Below, in pieces: positions 41,401 through 49,198 of a stretch of 64,000 bases of DNA. The DNA is from Skeletonema tropicum. Taxonomy: Eukaryota > Bacillariophyta > Thalassiosirophyceae > Thalassiosirales > Thalassiosiraceae. Positions within the stretch are counted from its first letter, which is position 1; every line of letters starts with the position of its first letter. The position numbers and the translations under genes were made by a program. The stretch covers positions 2,480,001 to 2,544,000 of the forward strand of contig CM074137.1 of the NCBI GenBank assembly GCA_037178625.1, read 5' to 3'. The notes under the pieces were generated by a model. It was not told the origin of the DNA, did no database searches, and saw only the letters and a list, made by a program, of their open reading frames with translations.

Positions 41401-42001
41401 GCAACGAAAGGAGGGCAAGTGTGAGGAGCATGACGATGCTATTGATGCGATCAAGGAAAGATATGGTGAAAGTTATGCTCGAGCGTGGGAATCAACGCAG
41501 ATGGCACCGGTTGCGGCAGCTTTCATCAAAAAGCAACGTGCCAATGGCAAGTGCAAGGAGCACCACGTGGCTTTTGTGGCGATTGATAATGAATTTGGTC
41601 CGATTGTTGCTCAAGCGTGGGAAACAACACTGATGTCAACAGAGCAAATTCAGTTGTCCAGATGCGAAAGGAAAAATGAGTATATTGCTGAATATGCAAC
41701 TCTAGCTAAGGCGAGATATGAGTCTGAGCAAGAAAAGAAACGTCGAAATAAAGAGGAAGCCACCCTTAGACCTGCAAAGATTGCCCTGAAAAGATATGTA
41801 CAGCTCCTGCATGAAGGAAAATTGCACCATCTGACAAGAAATGATATGAAACCTCTCTTGAATTACATTGTCACATGTCATCCAAAGGGTAAATGTGACA
41901 AACCTTCCAAATACACAAGTGTGGCAAAGATGATGAACCGACTTGGCATTACCATTCATGACAAAGTGGATTGCTTGACTAATTACTTCCCAGAGGAATA
42001 G
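35420..42001 (+). CDS. giant 44-residue-repeat protein (2193 aa)
   Basis: A single uninterrupted frame from the ATG at 35420 (upstream there is only a TTG). The N-terminus may be a signal or anchor (MNFITPLLHYLSSALGVVTG). A clear hydrophobic span is at ~118-138 (WIKFIIQQLCLLFIFSNCI), and a strongly basic patch at ~185 (PRRTKRRRTK) could be a nuclear signal or a stop-transfer flank. A unique helical region (~200-540) precedes 35 repeats of 44 residues. The consensus is a helix (Y-A-x-A-W-E-x-T-Q-M-x-x-I-A-x-x-F-I-x-K-Q-R-x-x-G-K-C), then a helix (E-A-F-A-A-I-x-E-E-F-G). A unique basic C-terminus (~2075-2193) follows. The pattern suggests an alpha-solenoid or a coiled array for protein or nucleic acid binding. 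I recognise no known family; it is not TPR, PPR, HEAT or ankyrin by motif. Confidence 0.85.
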   Translation: MNFITPLLHYLSSALGVVTGPTAYGGARGDDGPCPAACHHSASNEHPPSLRSPEKNDGADQSKASCDDKSSSSTSRWAVSNRKYKSTKKKAKHFRQRTSKQNDIHITAKKSSSSSTLDWIKFIIQQLCLLFIFSNCIQCVQASSSGGNAAAAASTSGIAVVAAAAAGSLANTIRKRAGTNNDSTPRRTKRRRTKNESNHPAIVFLEKCGASKSLLEAAINLLKSDDNNAIQKVIVNLLNLLGNDIVGADELKQQFISLKEQLYSAFMDISGAEYEGRINFGDCLSLDTALLILKHYAPDSCVGMVCEGLRNLIWRGNVCILQFLLVLPRSLHKEAGGGDWTNEMFNAIGARIKFVDMLLLAPKNKKTFAQEFRSFATKHGVTTSDLKLVTFIFHAMHIKFYQLVNGNSNATLTVVCASAETHKSWFDRCSEFKNEVVDNLGRLPHGEQIAARRLANILQYPDEALEKISEQLLRAYSAVAAVVADFHVPALEDGSKIAQRFAGRIDMTNDEKEALLNTIRESCRKGGRKSAEMLEEAADLVLQLREEGFCDSYKEALALLEFILGKNYRKRWEATQMAPAVIAFVKDQREFLGKCNSDEETLAAIEHEFGKNYVRVWVKLAKDATAFVIEQRKQGKCMKNKEAIAAIKEEFSENHARAWELKFMIPIATDFIKDRRKEGKCETFDLAFAAIQEEFGMSYAQAWESTQMKSIAADFIKKQRANGKCETFQEAFAAIQEEFGMSYAQAWECTQMKSIAADFIKKQRANGKCETFQEAFAAIQEEFGMSYAQAWECTQMKSIAADFIKKQRANGMFETFQEAFAAIQEEFGLSYARAWECTQMIPIATDFIKKQRANGKCETFQEAFAAIQEEFGMSYAQAWECTQMKSIAADFIKKQRANGICETFQEAFAAIQEEFGMSYAQAWEYTQMKSIAADFIKKQRANGKCETFQEAFAAIQEEFGMSYAQAWECTQMIPIATDFIEKQRANGKCETFQEAFAAIQEEFGMSYAQAWECTQMKSIAADFIKKQRANGMFETFQEAFAAIQEEFGLSYARAWECTQMIPIATDFIEKQRANGMFETFQEAFAAIQEEFGLSYARAWECTQMIPIATDFIEKQRANGICETFQEAFAAIQEEFGMSYAQAWESTQMKSIAADFIKKQRANGICETFQEAFAAIQEEFGMSYAQAWEYTQMKSIAADFIKKQRANGKCETFQEAFAAIQEEFGMSYAQAWECTQMKSIAADFIKKQRANGKCETFQEAFAAIQEEFGMSYAQAWECTQMKSIAADFIKKQRANGMFETFQEAFAAIQEEFGLSYARAWECTQMIPIATDFIKKQRANGKCETFQEAFAAIQEEFGMSYAQAWECTQMKSIAADFIKKQRANGICETFQEAFAAIQEEFGMSYAQAWEYTQMKSIAADFIKKQRANGKCETFQEAFAVIQEEFGMSYAQAWECTQMIPIATDFIEKQRANGKCEEHDDAIDAIKERYGESYARAWESTQMAPVAAAFIKKQRANGKCKEDDEAFAAIQEEFGMSYAQAWECTQMIPIATDFIEKQRANGKCEEHDDAIDAIKERYGESYARAWESTQMAPVAAAFIKKQRANGKCKEDDEAFAAIEEEFGPNFARAWGKYRMVPIAAAFIEKQRKEGKCEEHDDAIDAIKERYGENYARAWESTQMAPVAAAFIKKQRANGKCKEDDEAFAAIEEEFGPNFARAWGKYRMVPIAAAFIEKQRKEGKCEEHDDAIDAIKERYGESYARAWESTQMAPVAAAFIKKQRANGKCKEDDEAFAAIEEEFGPNFARAWGKYRMVPIAAAFIEKQRKEGKCEEHDDAIDAIKERYGENYARAWESTQMAPVAAAFIKKQRANGKCKEDDEAFAAIEEEFGPNFARAWGKYRMVPIAAAFIEKQRKEGKCEEHDDAIDAIKERYGESYARAWESTQMAPVAAAFIKKQRANGKCKEDDEAFAAIEEEFGPNFARAWGKYRMVPIAAAFIEKQRKEGKCEEHDDAIDAIKERYGESYARAWESTQMAPVAAAFIKKQRANGKCKEHHVAFVAIDNEFGPIVAQAWETTLMSTEQIQLSRCERKNEYIAEYATLAKARYESEQEKKRRNKEEATLRPAKIALKRYVQLLHEGKLHHLTRNDMKPLLNYIVTCHPKGKCDKPSKYTSVAKMMNRLGITIHDKVDCLTNYFPEE
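35474..35503. other. perfect 12 bp hairpin in the 5' coding end
   Basis: Arms ACGGGCCCCACC and GGTGGGGCCCGT with a six-base loop, ~55 bases after the start codon of the giant repeat gene. ACGGGCCC recurs at 35511. It codes for part of TGPTAYGGARG. A strong GC stem this near the start could slow translation; that is inference. Confidence 0.75.
37054..41640 (+). repeat. 35-unit 132 bp coding tandem array with higher-order structure
   Basis: Unit spacing is 132 bp throughout (tryptophan codons from ~37127 to ~41616 are 34 steps apart). The first three units are diverged. Units 4-21 belong to an MKSIAAD/MIPIATD type and are nearly identical in DNA. From about 39900, MAPVAAA units alternate with other types, and from ~40230 the array is a 264 bp dimer (MAPVAAA...ESTQ with MVPIAAA...GKYR) repeated about five times. 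The near-identity implies very recent expansion or gene conversion. Confidence 0.95.
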
Positions 42002-42260
42002 GTCCAGAATATTATCTATAAACCTAGTGTAACCAATATTTTGTAACTGACCATGACTTGGAACAGGAAAAAGTCCTCCCTCTTGAGCTTTTCCGTTTTT
42101 TTTATCATCTACGTAAGAATTCACGAAGGAATCAGTATGAATAGCGGGTCATCATCTTCGATCTCAAAATTCAAATCAGGCCTGTATGCATCGACAATGA
42201 CAACCATAATTGATCTGAATCTACTCCAACACAACACTTATATTACACCACAGCACCACA

Positions 42261-43748
42261 ATGAGAGTCCTGTGCCTACATCCCTCCACCTCCTCCGCCT
42301 CCCAACTCCACCACTCCCTCTCCACCCTTGAAGAACGCCTATGGACCAAACACGGGATTGAATTAGTCTTTATTGATGCTCCTTTGCTCGATGTCAATGT
42401 TCGCGTGGGTGATGCGGTGGGTGTGCCGGATGGTGGATTGACTGCTCTTCATTTGAATGATGATAGTGAGGACGAGGTGGTGAATAGTAGTAGAAGATGG
42501 TATGTGGAGGAACAAGTTGGTAAGAGAAGGTCTGCTATGTTGCCACCCTCTGCAGATGATGATGCCGTTGGTACAATCACAAACAAACAACATCCAGTCA
42601 ACTCCAATGACAATAATGACAACAATGACAAGTCTACAACAGTTAAATATTCCGGTCTTGACGCATCTCTCCTCCACCTGTCTCAAATATGGTCACGTGG
42701 TGGTGCCAATAACAATAATAATGCTGACAATAATGGCGGTGGTATAGAGCAATTATGTCTACCATTTCAAGGAATATTGGGAATACAGCAGGGTGCCAAT
42801 GTGGCGGCCATGTTGCCCCTATTAAATACTGCGTATGACAACAATAATAACGACCATGATGATGAGGGAGCGAATGAGAATTGCAAGAGTATTTTTGAAG
42901 GGTTGCAATTTGTAATTTTGGTGGATGGAATTGATATTATCATGAGTCAAGAAGAAGAAGAAGAACAGCAGGAGGATGAATGTAAAGATGAAATGAACAA
43001 GGAAAATGGCAATCATACCAACGACGTTGATGAAGAAGATTGGTATGTCGGTCCAAATGGTATTTCAAGCTTGCATGTCATTGCTGAAACAACCACCAAA
43101 GATGGCAATGCTGCCATAAATAATAAGAGGAAGAATAGTGAGCTATTGGCCAAACGATACGGGCCCAATGCCACAATTCAATATTACAAACCTTCCAAAA
43201 CAAAGCCTTCTTCATCACAATCCAACAACAACAACAACAACTCAAAAAAACAACAACAATACAATCACAATCAACTATTAACCTCTCCATCACTCCACAA
43301 CATTCTCGGGAAGTACCTAGTCCAACAAAAAAACACCCTCCATTCCAATCCACAAAGACGAAAATTATTACAATTGCAACATCAATTATGTCATGTGGAA
43401 CAATTGGCATCGGTAATGATTACGGAGGAGGTGAGGAGGAATCCACCCAAGTGTTTGATGGCCATGATTGGTCCTGCTGCTGCTGCTGCTTCTTCGGATG
43501 GTGAAAAGAAGAATGGAAAGGATGAAAATGTGGAGAATGGTAGGAATGAAGATGATTCTTCAACAAATGCAACTGTAAAGGCAGTGGTGGGCAAGACAGT
43601 AGGAGCATGGCAAGGGCCAGGACGTGTTCCTGGTGAACAAGGTGGGGGTGCTCCATGCCCAGAGACTTTTTTGTTGCGGCAGGAGGACCGTCCGAGTAAT
43701 GGTTTGGTTGCACCACAACATGACATTATCGTGGCAGATGAAACGTGA
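42261..43748 (+). CDS. FSH1-like alpha/beta hydrolase lacking the catalytic serine (495 aa)
   Basis: The protein opens MRVLCLHPSTSSASQLHHSL, the first strand and oxyanion loop of FSH1-type serine hydrolases (alpha/beta fold). It continues IELVFIDAPLL, a variable insert, RRWYVEEQ, then YSGLDASLLHLSQIW and FQGILGIQQGANVAAML. In the family the last block is GFSQGA, where Ser is the nucleophile; here residue 176 is Gln (GIQQG). Asn/Asp/Gln-rich inserts (NNNNNADNNGGG, EEEEEQQE, NNNNNNSKKQQQ) lengthen it to twice the usual size. I do not find the usual GGHxVP histidine motif near the end. It is probably a pseudo-enzyme or a scaffold. The C-terminal Gly-rich segment (AWQGPGRVPGEQGGG) is unfamiliar. 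Confidence 0.7.
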   Translation: MRVLCLHPSTSSASQLHHSLSTLEERLWTKHGIELVFIDAPLLDVNVRVGDAVGVPDGGLTALHLNDDSEDEVVNSSRRWYVEEQVGKRRSAMLPPSADDDAVGTITNKQHPVNSNDNNDNNDKSTTVKYSGLDASLLHLSQIWSRGGANNNNNADNNGGGIEQLCLPFQGILGIQQGANVAAMLPLLNTAYDNNNNDHDDEGANENCKSIFEGLQFVILVDGIDIIMSQEEEEEQQEDECKDEMNKENGNHTNDVDEEDWYVGPNGISSLHVIAETTTKDGNAAINNKRKNSELLAKRYGPNATIQYYKPSKTKPSSSQSNNNNNNSKKQQQYNHNQLLTSPSLHNILGKYLVQQKNTLHSNPQRRKLLQLQHQLCHVEQLASVMITEEVRRNPPKCLMAMIGPAAAAASSDGEKKNGKDENVENGRNEDDSSTNATVKAVVGKTVGAWQGPGRVPGEQGGGAPCPETFLLRQEDRPSNGLVAPQHDIIVADET

Positions 43749-43970
43749 GATGCTTTAAAATTAAGATTGAGATACATACTTATAATGATACGAGAAAGAA
43801 TACTCATGAAAGGTGTTGTCTACTGAATTATGTCTTGGTTTCAAAGTGTAGCTGTATCAATGAATCTATCTGTTTCCCCCATCCAATCATTATCCATGTC
43901 CAAATGCATAACAAGCCTTATCACACCACAGTGATATGTATGTAAGCCAGCCAGCCAAAACTTCCTCTTC

Positions 43971-45795
43971 TTAAACCTTATTATCCAATCTCACCTCCAA
44001 CTTCCTCCCCATAAACTCACCCCCATCCAACCTCTCAATCGCCTCCCTTGCATCATTCGCACTATGAAATCGAACCACACCAAACCCCCTCTTACGTCCA
44101 TCTGGACCCTCCGCCACCTCGGCACGATCCACATCTCCACATTGTGCAAAGTAATCTTTGAGATCACGCCATCCGGTACCCCACGATAGGTTTCCAACGT
44201 AGAGTTGACATCCTTCTTCAGAGGGTGTGCCGGGCATTATATTTGCACTGGTGCGAAAGTTATTGTTGTTGTTGTTATTATTGCGATATCCAAAGTCATT
44301 GCGACCACCTCCACCGCCACGATTTCCAAACCCACCACCACCACTAGAAGAAGAACCAGACTCACGATCCTCGCGAACAAAAATTGGACGACCATTCAAT
44401 TCCGAATTTTGAAGTTCACGAATGGCACGTTGGGCTTCTTTGGGATTTTGGTAGATGACTATTCCGCAGCCTTTGGATCGACCGTCGTTGCCTTGGAGAA
44501 TGTCAGCCTGTGATGATTGGAAAAGGTGGAATTGGTGTGTATGTGAGATGGTTGATAGTCAAGAGAGAGACACACATCATTGGACAATTATTTACGTCAA
44601 AAAATTTGTCAAAAGAATGTATCATAATTACCTTGTCAATATTGCCCACCCTTCTCATGTGATCCTTGAGCTCTTGCCAGGTAGTTTCATAAGAAAGATT
44701 TCCAACATAAACGCTCACATTCCCCCACTGATTGTTGTTTCTTCCACCTCCACCACCACTAACACGATTCCACCCTCCACCAAATTGTCCACCGTGCATT
44801 CCACCGGGTCCACCACCACCACCCGAAACCTTCTGCTCCCTATCCTCCCTAACAAAAATCTGCCTCCCACACAACTCTGTATCATTCAACGTTTCAATCG
44901 CATTCTGCGCACTCTCCGCATCTACAAACTCCACAATTCCACACCCCTTTGACCTTCCATCCTGCATCATCATAACTTCCGCGAATTGGACCTCACCCGC
45001 CTCTCTCATATGATCTTTCAAATCTTGCCATGCCACTCCATATGCCAAATTACCCACGTAAACCCGTTTCGAAACGGCATCGGCCGCCTTTTCCGCCTCA
45101 CGATCCTCCCTCACAAAGATCTGACGTCCCATCAACTCACTATCATTCAAAGATGCAATTGCCTCCGATGCTTCCTCTGCAGTGGCAAATTCCACAATTC
45201 CACATCCCTTGGAACGTCCATCGGGTGTTTGAAGAATGTCGGCACGTGTCACTTCCCCGCCGGTGGATTTCATGTGGTCTTTGAGTTCACGCCACGTAAC
45301 GGACCAGGAGAGGTTGCCAACGTAGAGACGTTTGGTGGCGAGTTCGGCTGCTTTGGTGATTGTGGAGGTTGGTTTGGTTTCTGTGTGATATTTTTTTTTT
45401 GATTGGTGTTTTGTTGATTGATGTGTGAGATTGGATATGGGATCATATATCAGAGAATTAAGAATTAGAAGAAGTGAAGTGTTAAAATCAGAATGATAGA
45501 AACAACGACAACCCTACACCTTTTGCAACAGAGCACATGATTGTAATACTCTCTCAAATCAAACTAACTCACCCTCCTTCTTCTCATAAGGCTCATGCCG
45601 TCCACCCCTTGGAGTCATTTTAACCTTCGACACCTTCGGATAAACCTCCTCCTCATCTTCACCCTCGGCACTATCATCTGTCCCACCTAGACCGACACCA
45701 TCGGAATTTTCTTGCGATCCCTCCTTGCGTGCGGGTGGGGACGAGGTGGAGGCTATGCCTACTACCTCGTTGAGTTCGGTTTTGATTTCACTCAT
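43971..45795 (-). CDS. four-RRM RNA-binding protein (502 aa, three exons)
   Basis: Exons 45795-45573, 45380-44632 and 44507-43971; introns of 192 and 124 bp are GT-AG and keep phase. An acidic N-terminus (~1-90) is followed by four RRMs at about 92-168, 181-256, 298-371 and 425-502. Each has RNP2 (LYVGNLSW, VYVGNLAY, VYVGNLSY, LYVGNLSW) and RNP1 (KGCGIVEF, KGCGIVEF, KGCGIVIY, RGFGVVRF), and the first three end in GR(Q/P)IFVREDRE. Gly/Asn-rich linkers separate them. The VREDRE blocks resemble yeast Gbp2/Hrb1 and other mRNA-export hnRNP-like proteins, so a nuclear mRNP role is likely. The second intron splits RRM3, which makes the exon model easy to test. Confidence 0.9.
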
Positions 45796-46446
45796 GATTT
45801 TTCTTCGATAATTTTATGATGTTGCTTGTGCACGTTGATATCTTAGGTTTTCCTAACACTCCAACAACAACGCTCTCTCTCTACTGCCTCCTCTCAACAC
45901 TGCTACAACAACAACCCAACTACTTCTTCTATCCAGCCAAGCCTTCCTGCCTCGCCAATTGAAGCTTGTTCAAACTCCTCCGATCAAAAAAAATTGTGCC
46001 GCTGTGAAGCTTCGTGACAACCTCCGAGCAGAAAGATACAGGTCGAACTGTCCCCCCCCTCTAAATCTCAGCCTAGAGATCCCAAAATGTTGTCCCCCCT
46101 CAATCATTCATTACACTCTACAACATCATTAGTAGCCGACACAGCGGGGATAAGTCCTCAAATCTCAGACTGGCAAAAAAGTTTGTCCCGGGTGAAAACT
46201 GAAAACCGGTTGGACGAATAAAACCGGTCCTGCTCGGTCACTTCTCACTTTCAGCACGCACGAGCAACAACTCTAAACTAATCGAAGGGCCAAGGAGAAA
46301 CAGTGGAGCAACTCATGTCTGGGATCAACAACTAGTTATTGCTATATCGTAACGCTGTGGCAAGAATAATTATCTTTGCGACGTTGCGGCTTGTCGTAAC
46401 ATCGGTTCTCTTTCGCGTCTCGTTCTACGAAGCCGAAGCAAGAAAA
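45796..46446. other. divergent intergenic region
   Basis: Between the RRM gene start (minus) and LRR gene 1 (plus). Contains C-runs near 46050 and 46100. The LRR frame is open upstream to 46339 but only from a TTG. No separate gene seen. Confidence 0.45.
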
Positions 46447-48030
46447 ATGACAAGCAACGATGATTCCGACGATGCTTCCGCCAATTCTTCATCATCCGAT
46501 CGATACGATCCCGTGGATCTTAATAGTGAAACGTTAGGTTATATGAAATCCAATGATGAAGACTTTAATGCCTTTTATGTAACGTTCAATGGCGACGCAA
46601 ACCCCAACTTTCCATTTGATCCTCTATCCATCGATTGGGAGGAGGAAGGGAATGCCTTCTCGAAGAGTCGACATGTCAAAGTACTGGAAATACGTGATCT
46701 TCGGCAGGACTCGGATGAACATTACTTCTACTGCATAGAAAATCAAGAGGAAAGAATTAGGAATGCGAAGGCATTCTACCGCGCTGTGGCCGCGAATAGA
46801 TCGTGCAAATATCTTTCGATTGAGGGAAATATTACGTATGGCTTGGAAATGAAGGATACCGTTTCTATCCTCAGACCATTTATTCAGAACAACGATAAAC
46901 TTTGCTATCTGACGTTGGGTCACTTCGCATTGGACGCGAGGACAACTCAGATACTTGCTTCTGCTCTCTCGCAATGCGCTGGATCGCTGAGGAGCTTTGG
47001 GCTAACGCGTATCGAAAATCTGACAGGACGGGCGATGGAAAAGATCATCAATGCGCTGAAGGTAACGTCATGTATTGAACACTTCAGTTTTGATGAAAAT
47101 GATATCAATGACGACGCTGCTGCCGTTCTGGGGGATGCTTTGACTACTCTATGCCTAAAAAGTTTGTCTGTTGCCGGGGACTTCATTACGATGGAGTATG
47201 GTTCAATCTCTCCAGCTGGGATGGAGGCAATAACAGACGGTCTAATGCAGAATTCTACCTTGGAGAAACTTTCCTTTAATCGCTTTCCCATTGGATTCGA
47301 AGGGGGGCTGTTTCTTGCTGAGGCCGTTTCAAACAATTCATCACTAGTCCTCAAGGAGCTCGACATTTTTTGCGCGGTGCATTCTGGTAACTTTGCTCCG
47401 TCTCTTGAGGGCTGGGAATTATTCTTTGACTTCCTCAGCAATAGTTCGTTGCATAAGCTTCAACTTGGTGGCAATAACATACCGGATGATGCGATCCCTT
47501 CAATGGTGGATTGTCTGAACTCCATTTCATCGCTGACAGAATTAAATCTCTCTCATTGCTCCAACATTACTGATTCCGGTTGGACCAACTTTTTCCGTCT
47601 TTTGAGGAACAACACGACCCTCCGGAAATGTGGATATCTAAACAATCTTCGCGGCACGGATGTGATTGAAGCTATGTGGAAAACCCTGTGTGATAGAACA
47701 AGTGTCGACAGCATTTTTAGCTCCAATCACACGCTATGTGATATCAGGTCGTGGAGTATCGATCCAGGCATCAAATCGATTTTGAATATAAACAAGAATG
47801 ATGATAAAGTTGAGGTTGCGAGACAGAAAATAATCAAGTATTACTTTCTTGTGGACAACAATCTACACGAGCTGGGTATCATGGATTTGGGGTTACTTCC
47901 GCGTGTGCTTGAGCATGTTGACAAGTATGAGCCAGCTAGACTTTACGAGATTGTGCGTTTCATTCCATCGCTTGTTCACTCTATTGAGAAGACCAATGAT
48001 GCCAGGAGAAAGAGGAAGAGGATGGCCTGA
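46447..48030 (+). CDS. leucine-rich repeat protein, RNI-like, copy 1 (527 aa)
   Basis: The ATG at 46447 opens MTSNDDSDDASANSSSSDRY, matching the start of the paralogue at 52620. An acidic N-terminus is followed by LRRs of the ribonuclease-inhibitor kind from ~130 to ~440: CKYLSIEGNITYGLEM, IEHFSFDENDINDDAAAVLG, LKSLSVAG, LEKLSFNRFPIGFEGGLFLA, LHKLQLGGNNIPDDAIPSM and LTELNLSHCSNITDSGW. A helical C-terminus (KIIKYYFLVDNNLHELGIMD ... ARLYEIVRFIPSLV) ends RRKRKRMA. There is no signal peptide or span, so it is cytosolic or nuclear. Such LRR proteins are abundant in diatoms, and their partners are unknown. The paralogue differs mainly by substitutions plus a short insertion near residue ~440. Confidence 0.85.
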   Translation: MTSNDDSDDASANSSSSDRYDPVDLNSETLGYMKSNDEDFNAFYVTFNGDANPNFPFDPLSIDWEEEGNAFSKSRHVKVLEIRDLRQDSDEHYFYCIENQEERIRNAKAFYRAVAANRSCKYLSIEGNITYGLEMKDTVSILRPFIQNNDKLCYLTLGHFALDARTTQILASALSQCAGSLRSFGLTRIENLTGRAMEKIINALKVTSCIEHFSFDENDINDDAAAVLGDALTTLCLKSLSVAGDFITMEYGSISPAGMEAITDGLMQNSTLEKLSFNRFPIGFEGGLFLAEAVSNNSSLVLKELDIFCAVHSGNFAPSLEGWELFFDFLSNSSLHKLQLGGNNIPDDAIPSMVDCLNSISSLTELNLSHCSNITDSGWTNFFRLLRNNTTLRKCGYLNNLRGTDVIEAMWKTLCDRTSVDSIFSSNHTLCDIRSWSIDPGIKSILNINKNDDKVEVARQKIIKYYFLVDNNLHELGIMDLGLLPRVLEHVDKYEPARLYEIVRFIPSLVHSIEKTNDARRKRKRMA

Positions 48031-48041
48031 GGGCCTGAGGG

Positions 48042-48250
48042 CCTGAGTACAAGTTTCCTAGTTTGTGCTTGTCATTTTTGGCGTATAAATATGATCTTGG
48101 AGATTATATGATTGGCAAGAATGACATGAAAATGTAATACATATCTTTACTCCAAATATATATAAGTGCTCTGCAGCAGCGAAGGTCGTATTGTTATCAT
48201 ATATGAATCCCTTTGTCCACGTCAAATTGTACAGCTCGTAAAGTCCGCCT
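48042..48250 (+). repeat. 3' flank shared by the two LRR genes
   Basis: Sequence after the stop (AAATATGATCTTGGAGAT, GAAAATGTAATACATATCTT, CTGCAGCAGCGAAGGTCGTA, CACGTCAAATT) recurs at 54236-54390. The duplication therefore covered the gene and about 200 bases of 3' DNA. Confidence 0.85.
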
Positions 48251-48507
48251 CCTGTGGATAAAGAAGTACGGTAAGTAGAAGTAGAAGAGGAAGTTCACGA
48301 CAATGGGAAGTAGTCTTGTGACCACCAACCAATGACAAGAGAAGACGGACGTTCTTCGAACCCTCCGCATGGACGCCAGACACCTCCGAATGAGGACAAA
48401 ATGTCCCTACTGCGGCCTGGGTCCAATGCTCCGCAGATTCCTTTTCACAGCCAACTGGCCTCAAGCTGCAAAGATGTACCTCGACTCCCTCCAAAGTTCG
48501 GCCCAAC

Positions 48508-48759
48508 ATGGCATCCTCCCTCTCGCAAACTCCTCGTGGTCCTCATCCAAACCAGCCCACCAGAAATTCTACGGCCACTCCTACACCTACACCGCACCCA
48601 CCCCCAAGATCTACTTCCTCCAACAATTCGGTCTTGCCTGCACCAAGGCGTTCGCTTTCCGCATCCTCGGCCAATCCATACCCAGCAGGCCCCACAGGCG
48701 TCTTCGGGACCAACCCGAGTCCCTCCAGCTCCAGGTTTAAGTTCTCCTTTCTCTACTGA
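48508..48759 (+). CDS. possible Pro/Ser-rich first exon (83 aa)
   Basis: The ATG in context AACATGGC opens a Ser/Pro/Thr-rich frame (MASSLSQTPRGPHPNQPTRN). Overlapping frames in the other phases are also open because the DNA is C-rich. No domain and no clear donor site seen. Low confidence. Confidence 0.25.
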   Translation: MASSLSQTPRGPHPNQPTRNSTATPTPTPHPPPRSTSSNNSVLPAPRRSLSASSANPYPAGPTGVFGTNPSPSSSRFKFSFLY

Positions 48760-49198
48760 CACTCGCGTCTCTCTCTAGAGAGAGGGAGAGAGAGTAGCAA
48801 CTAAAATATGTAATCTCTTCATAAGGCGCCTCCTATTGAGCTTTTATTTCCCGCCTTAACGGTTCATAACGACAATTTAACCGCCACAAAGCGGGATTTT
48901 TGGCTTGGTCCAGGCCCGCTGCTCCCAGTGGGTCGTGCAAAAGCCTCCCGCTTCAGCCCCTTTTTCGAAGTTTTTGTCGTGCCATCAATTTCAAATTCAA
49001 AATTCAAACAACCAATAAATAAATAATCTGCCGTGCTGACGCCACGACAACCATGCTGCAAGATTAATTCACACAATAAGAATGCAAGATCTTCTCAGCA
49101 AGGGTCGTGCCAATGGTTCATTGGTGAAAGTTCATGCCCTCATAAATTAAATAAGATCACAACACGAACATCAATCAAACACATCAAAAACATCTACT

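Noticed and set aside
37811..41454. Many short reverse-strand frames in the repeat array
   Set aside because: Identical shadows repeated once per unit; no start context or unique sequence.
40059..41633. Long 524-codon frame in a second phase of the giant repeat gene
   Set aside because: It exists only because the 132 bp unit happens to lack stops in that phase. It starts and stops with the array and has no independent features.
37054..41640. CRISPR-like array
   Set aside because: Repeats are contiguous 132 bp coding units with no unique spacers, in a nuclear-type genome with no cas genes.
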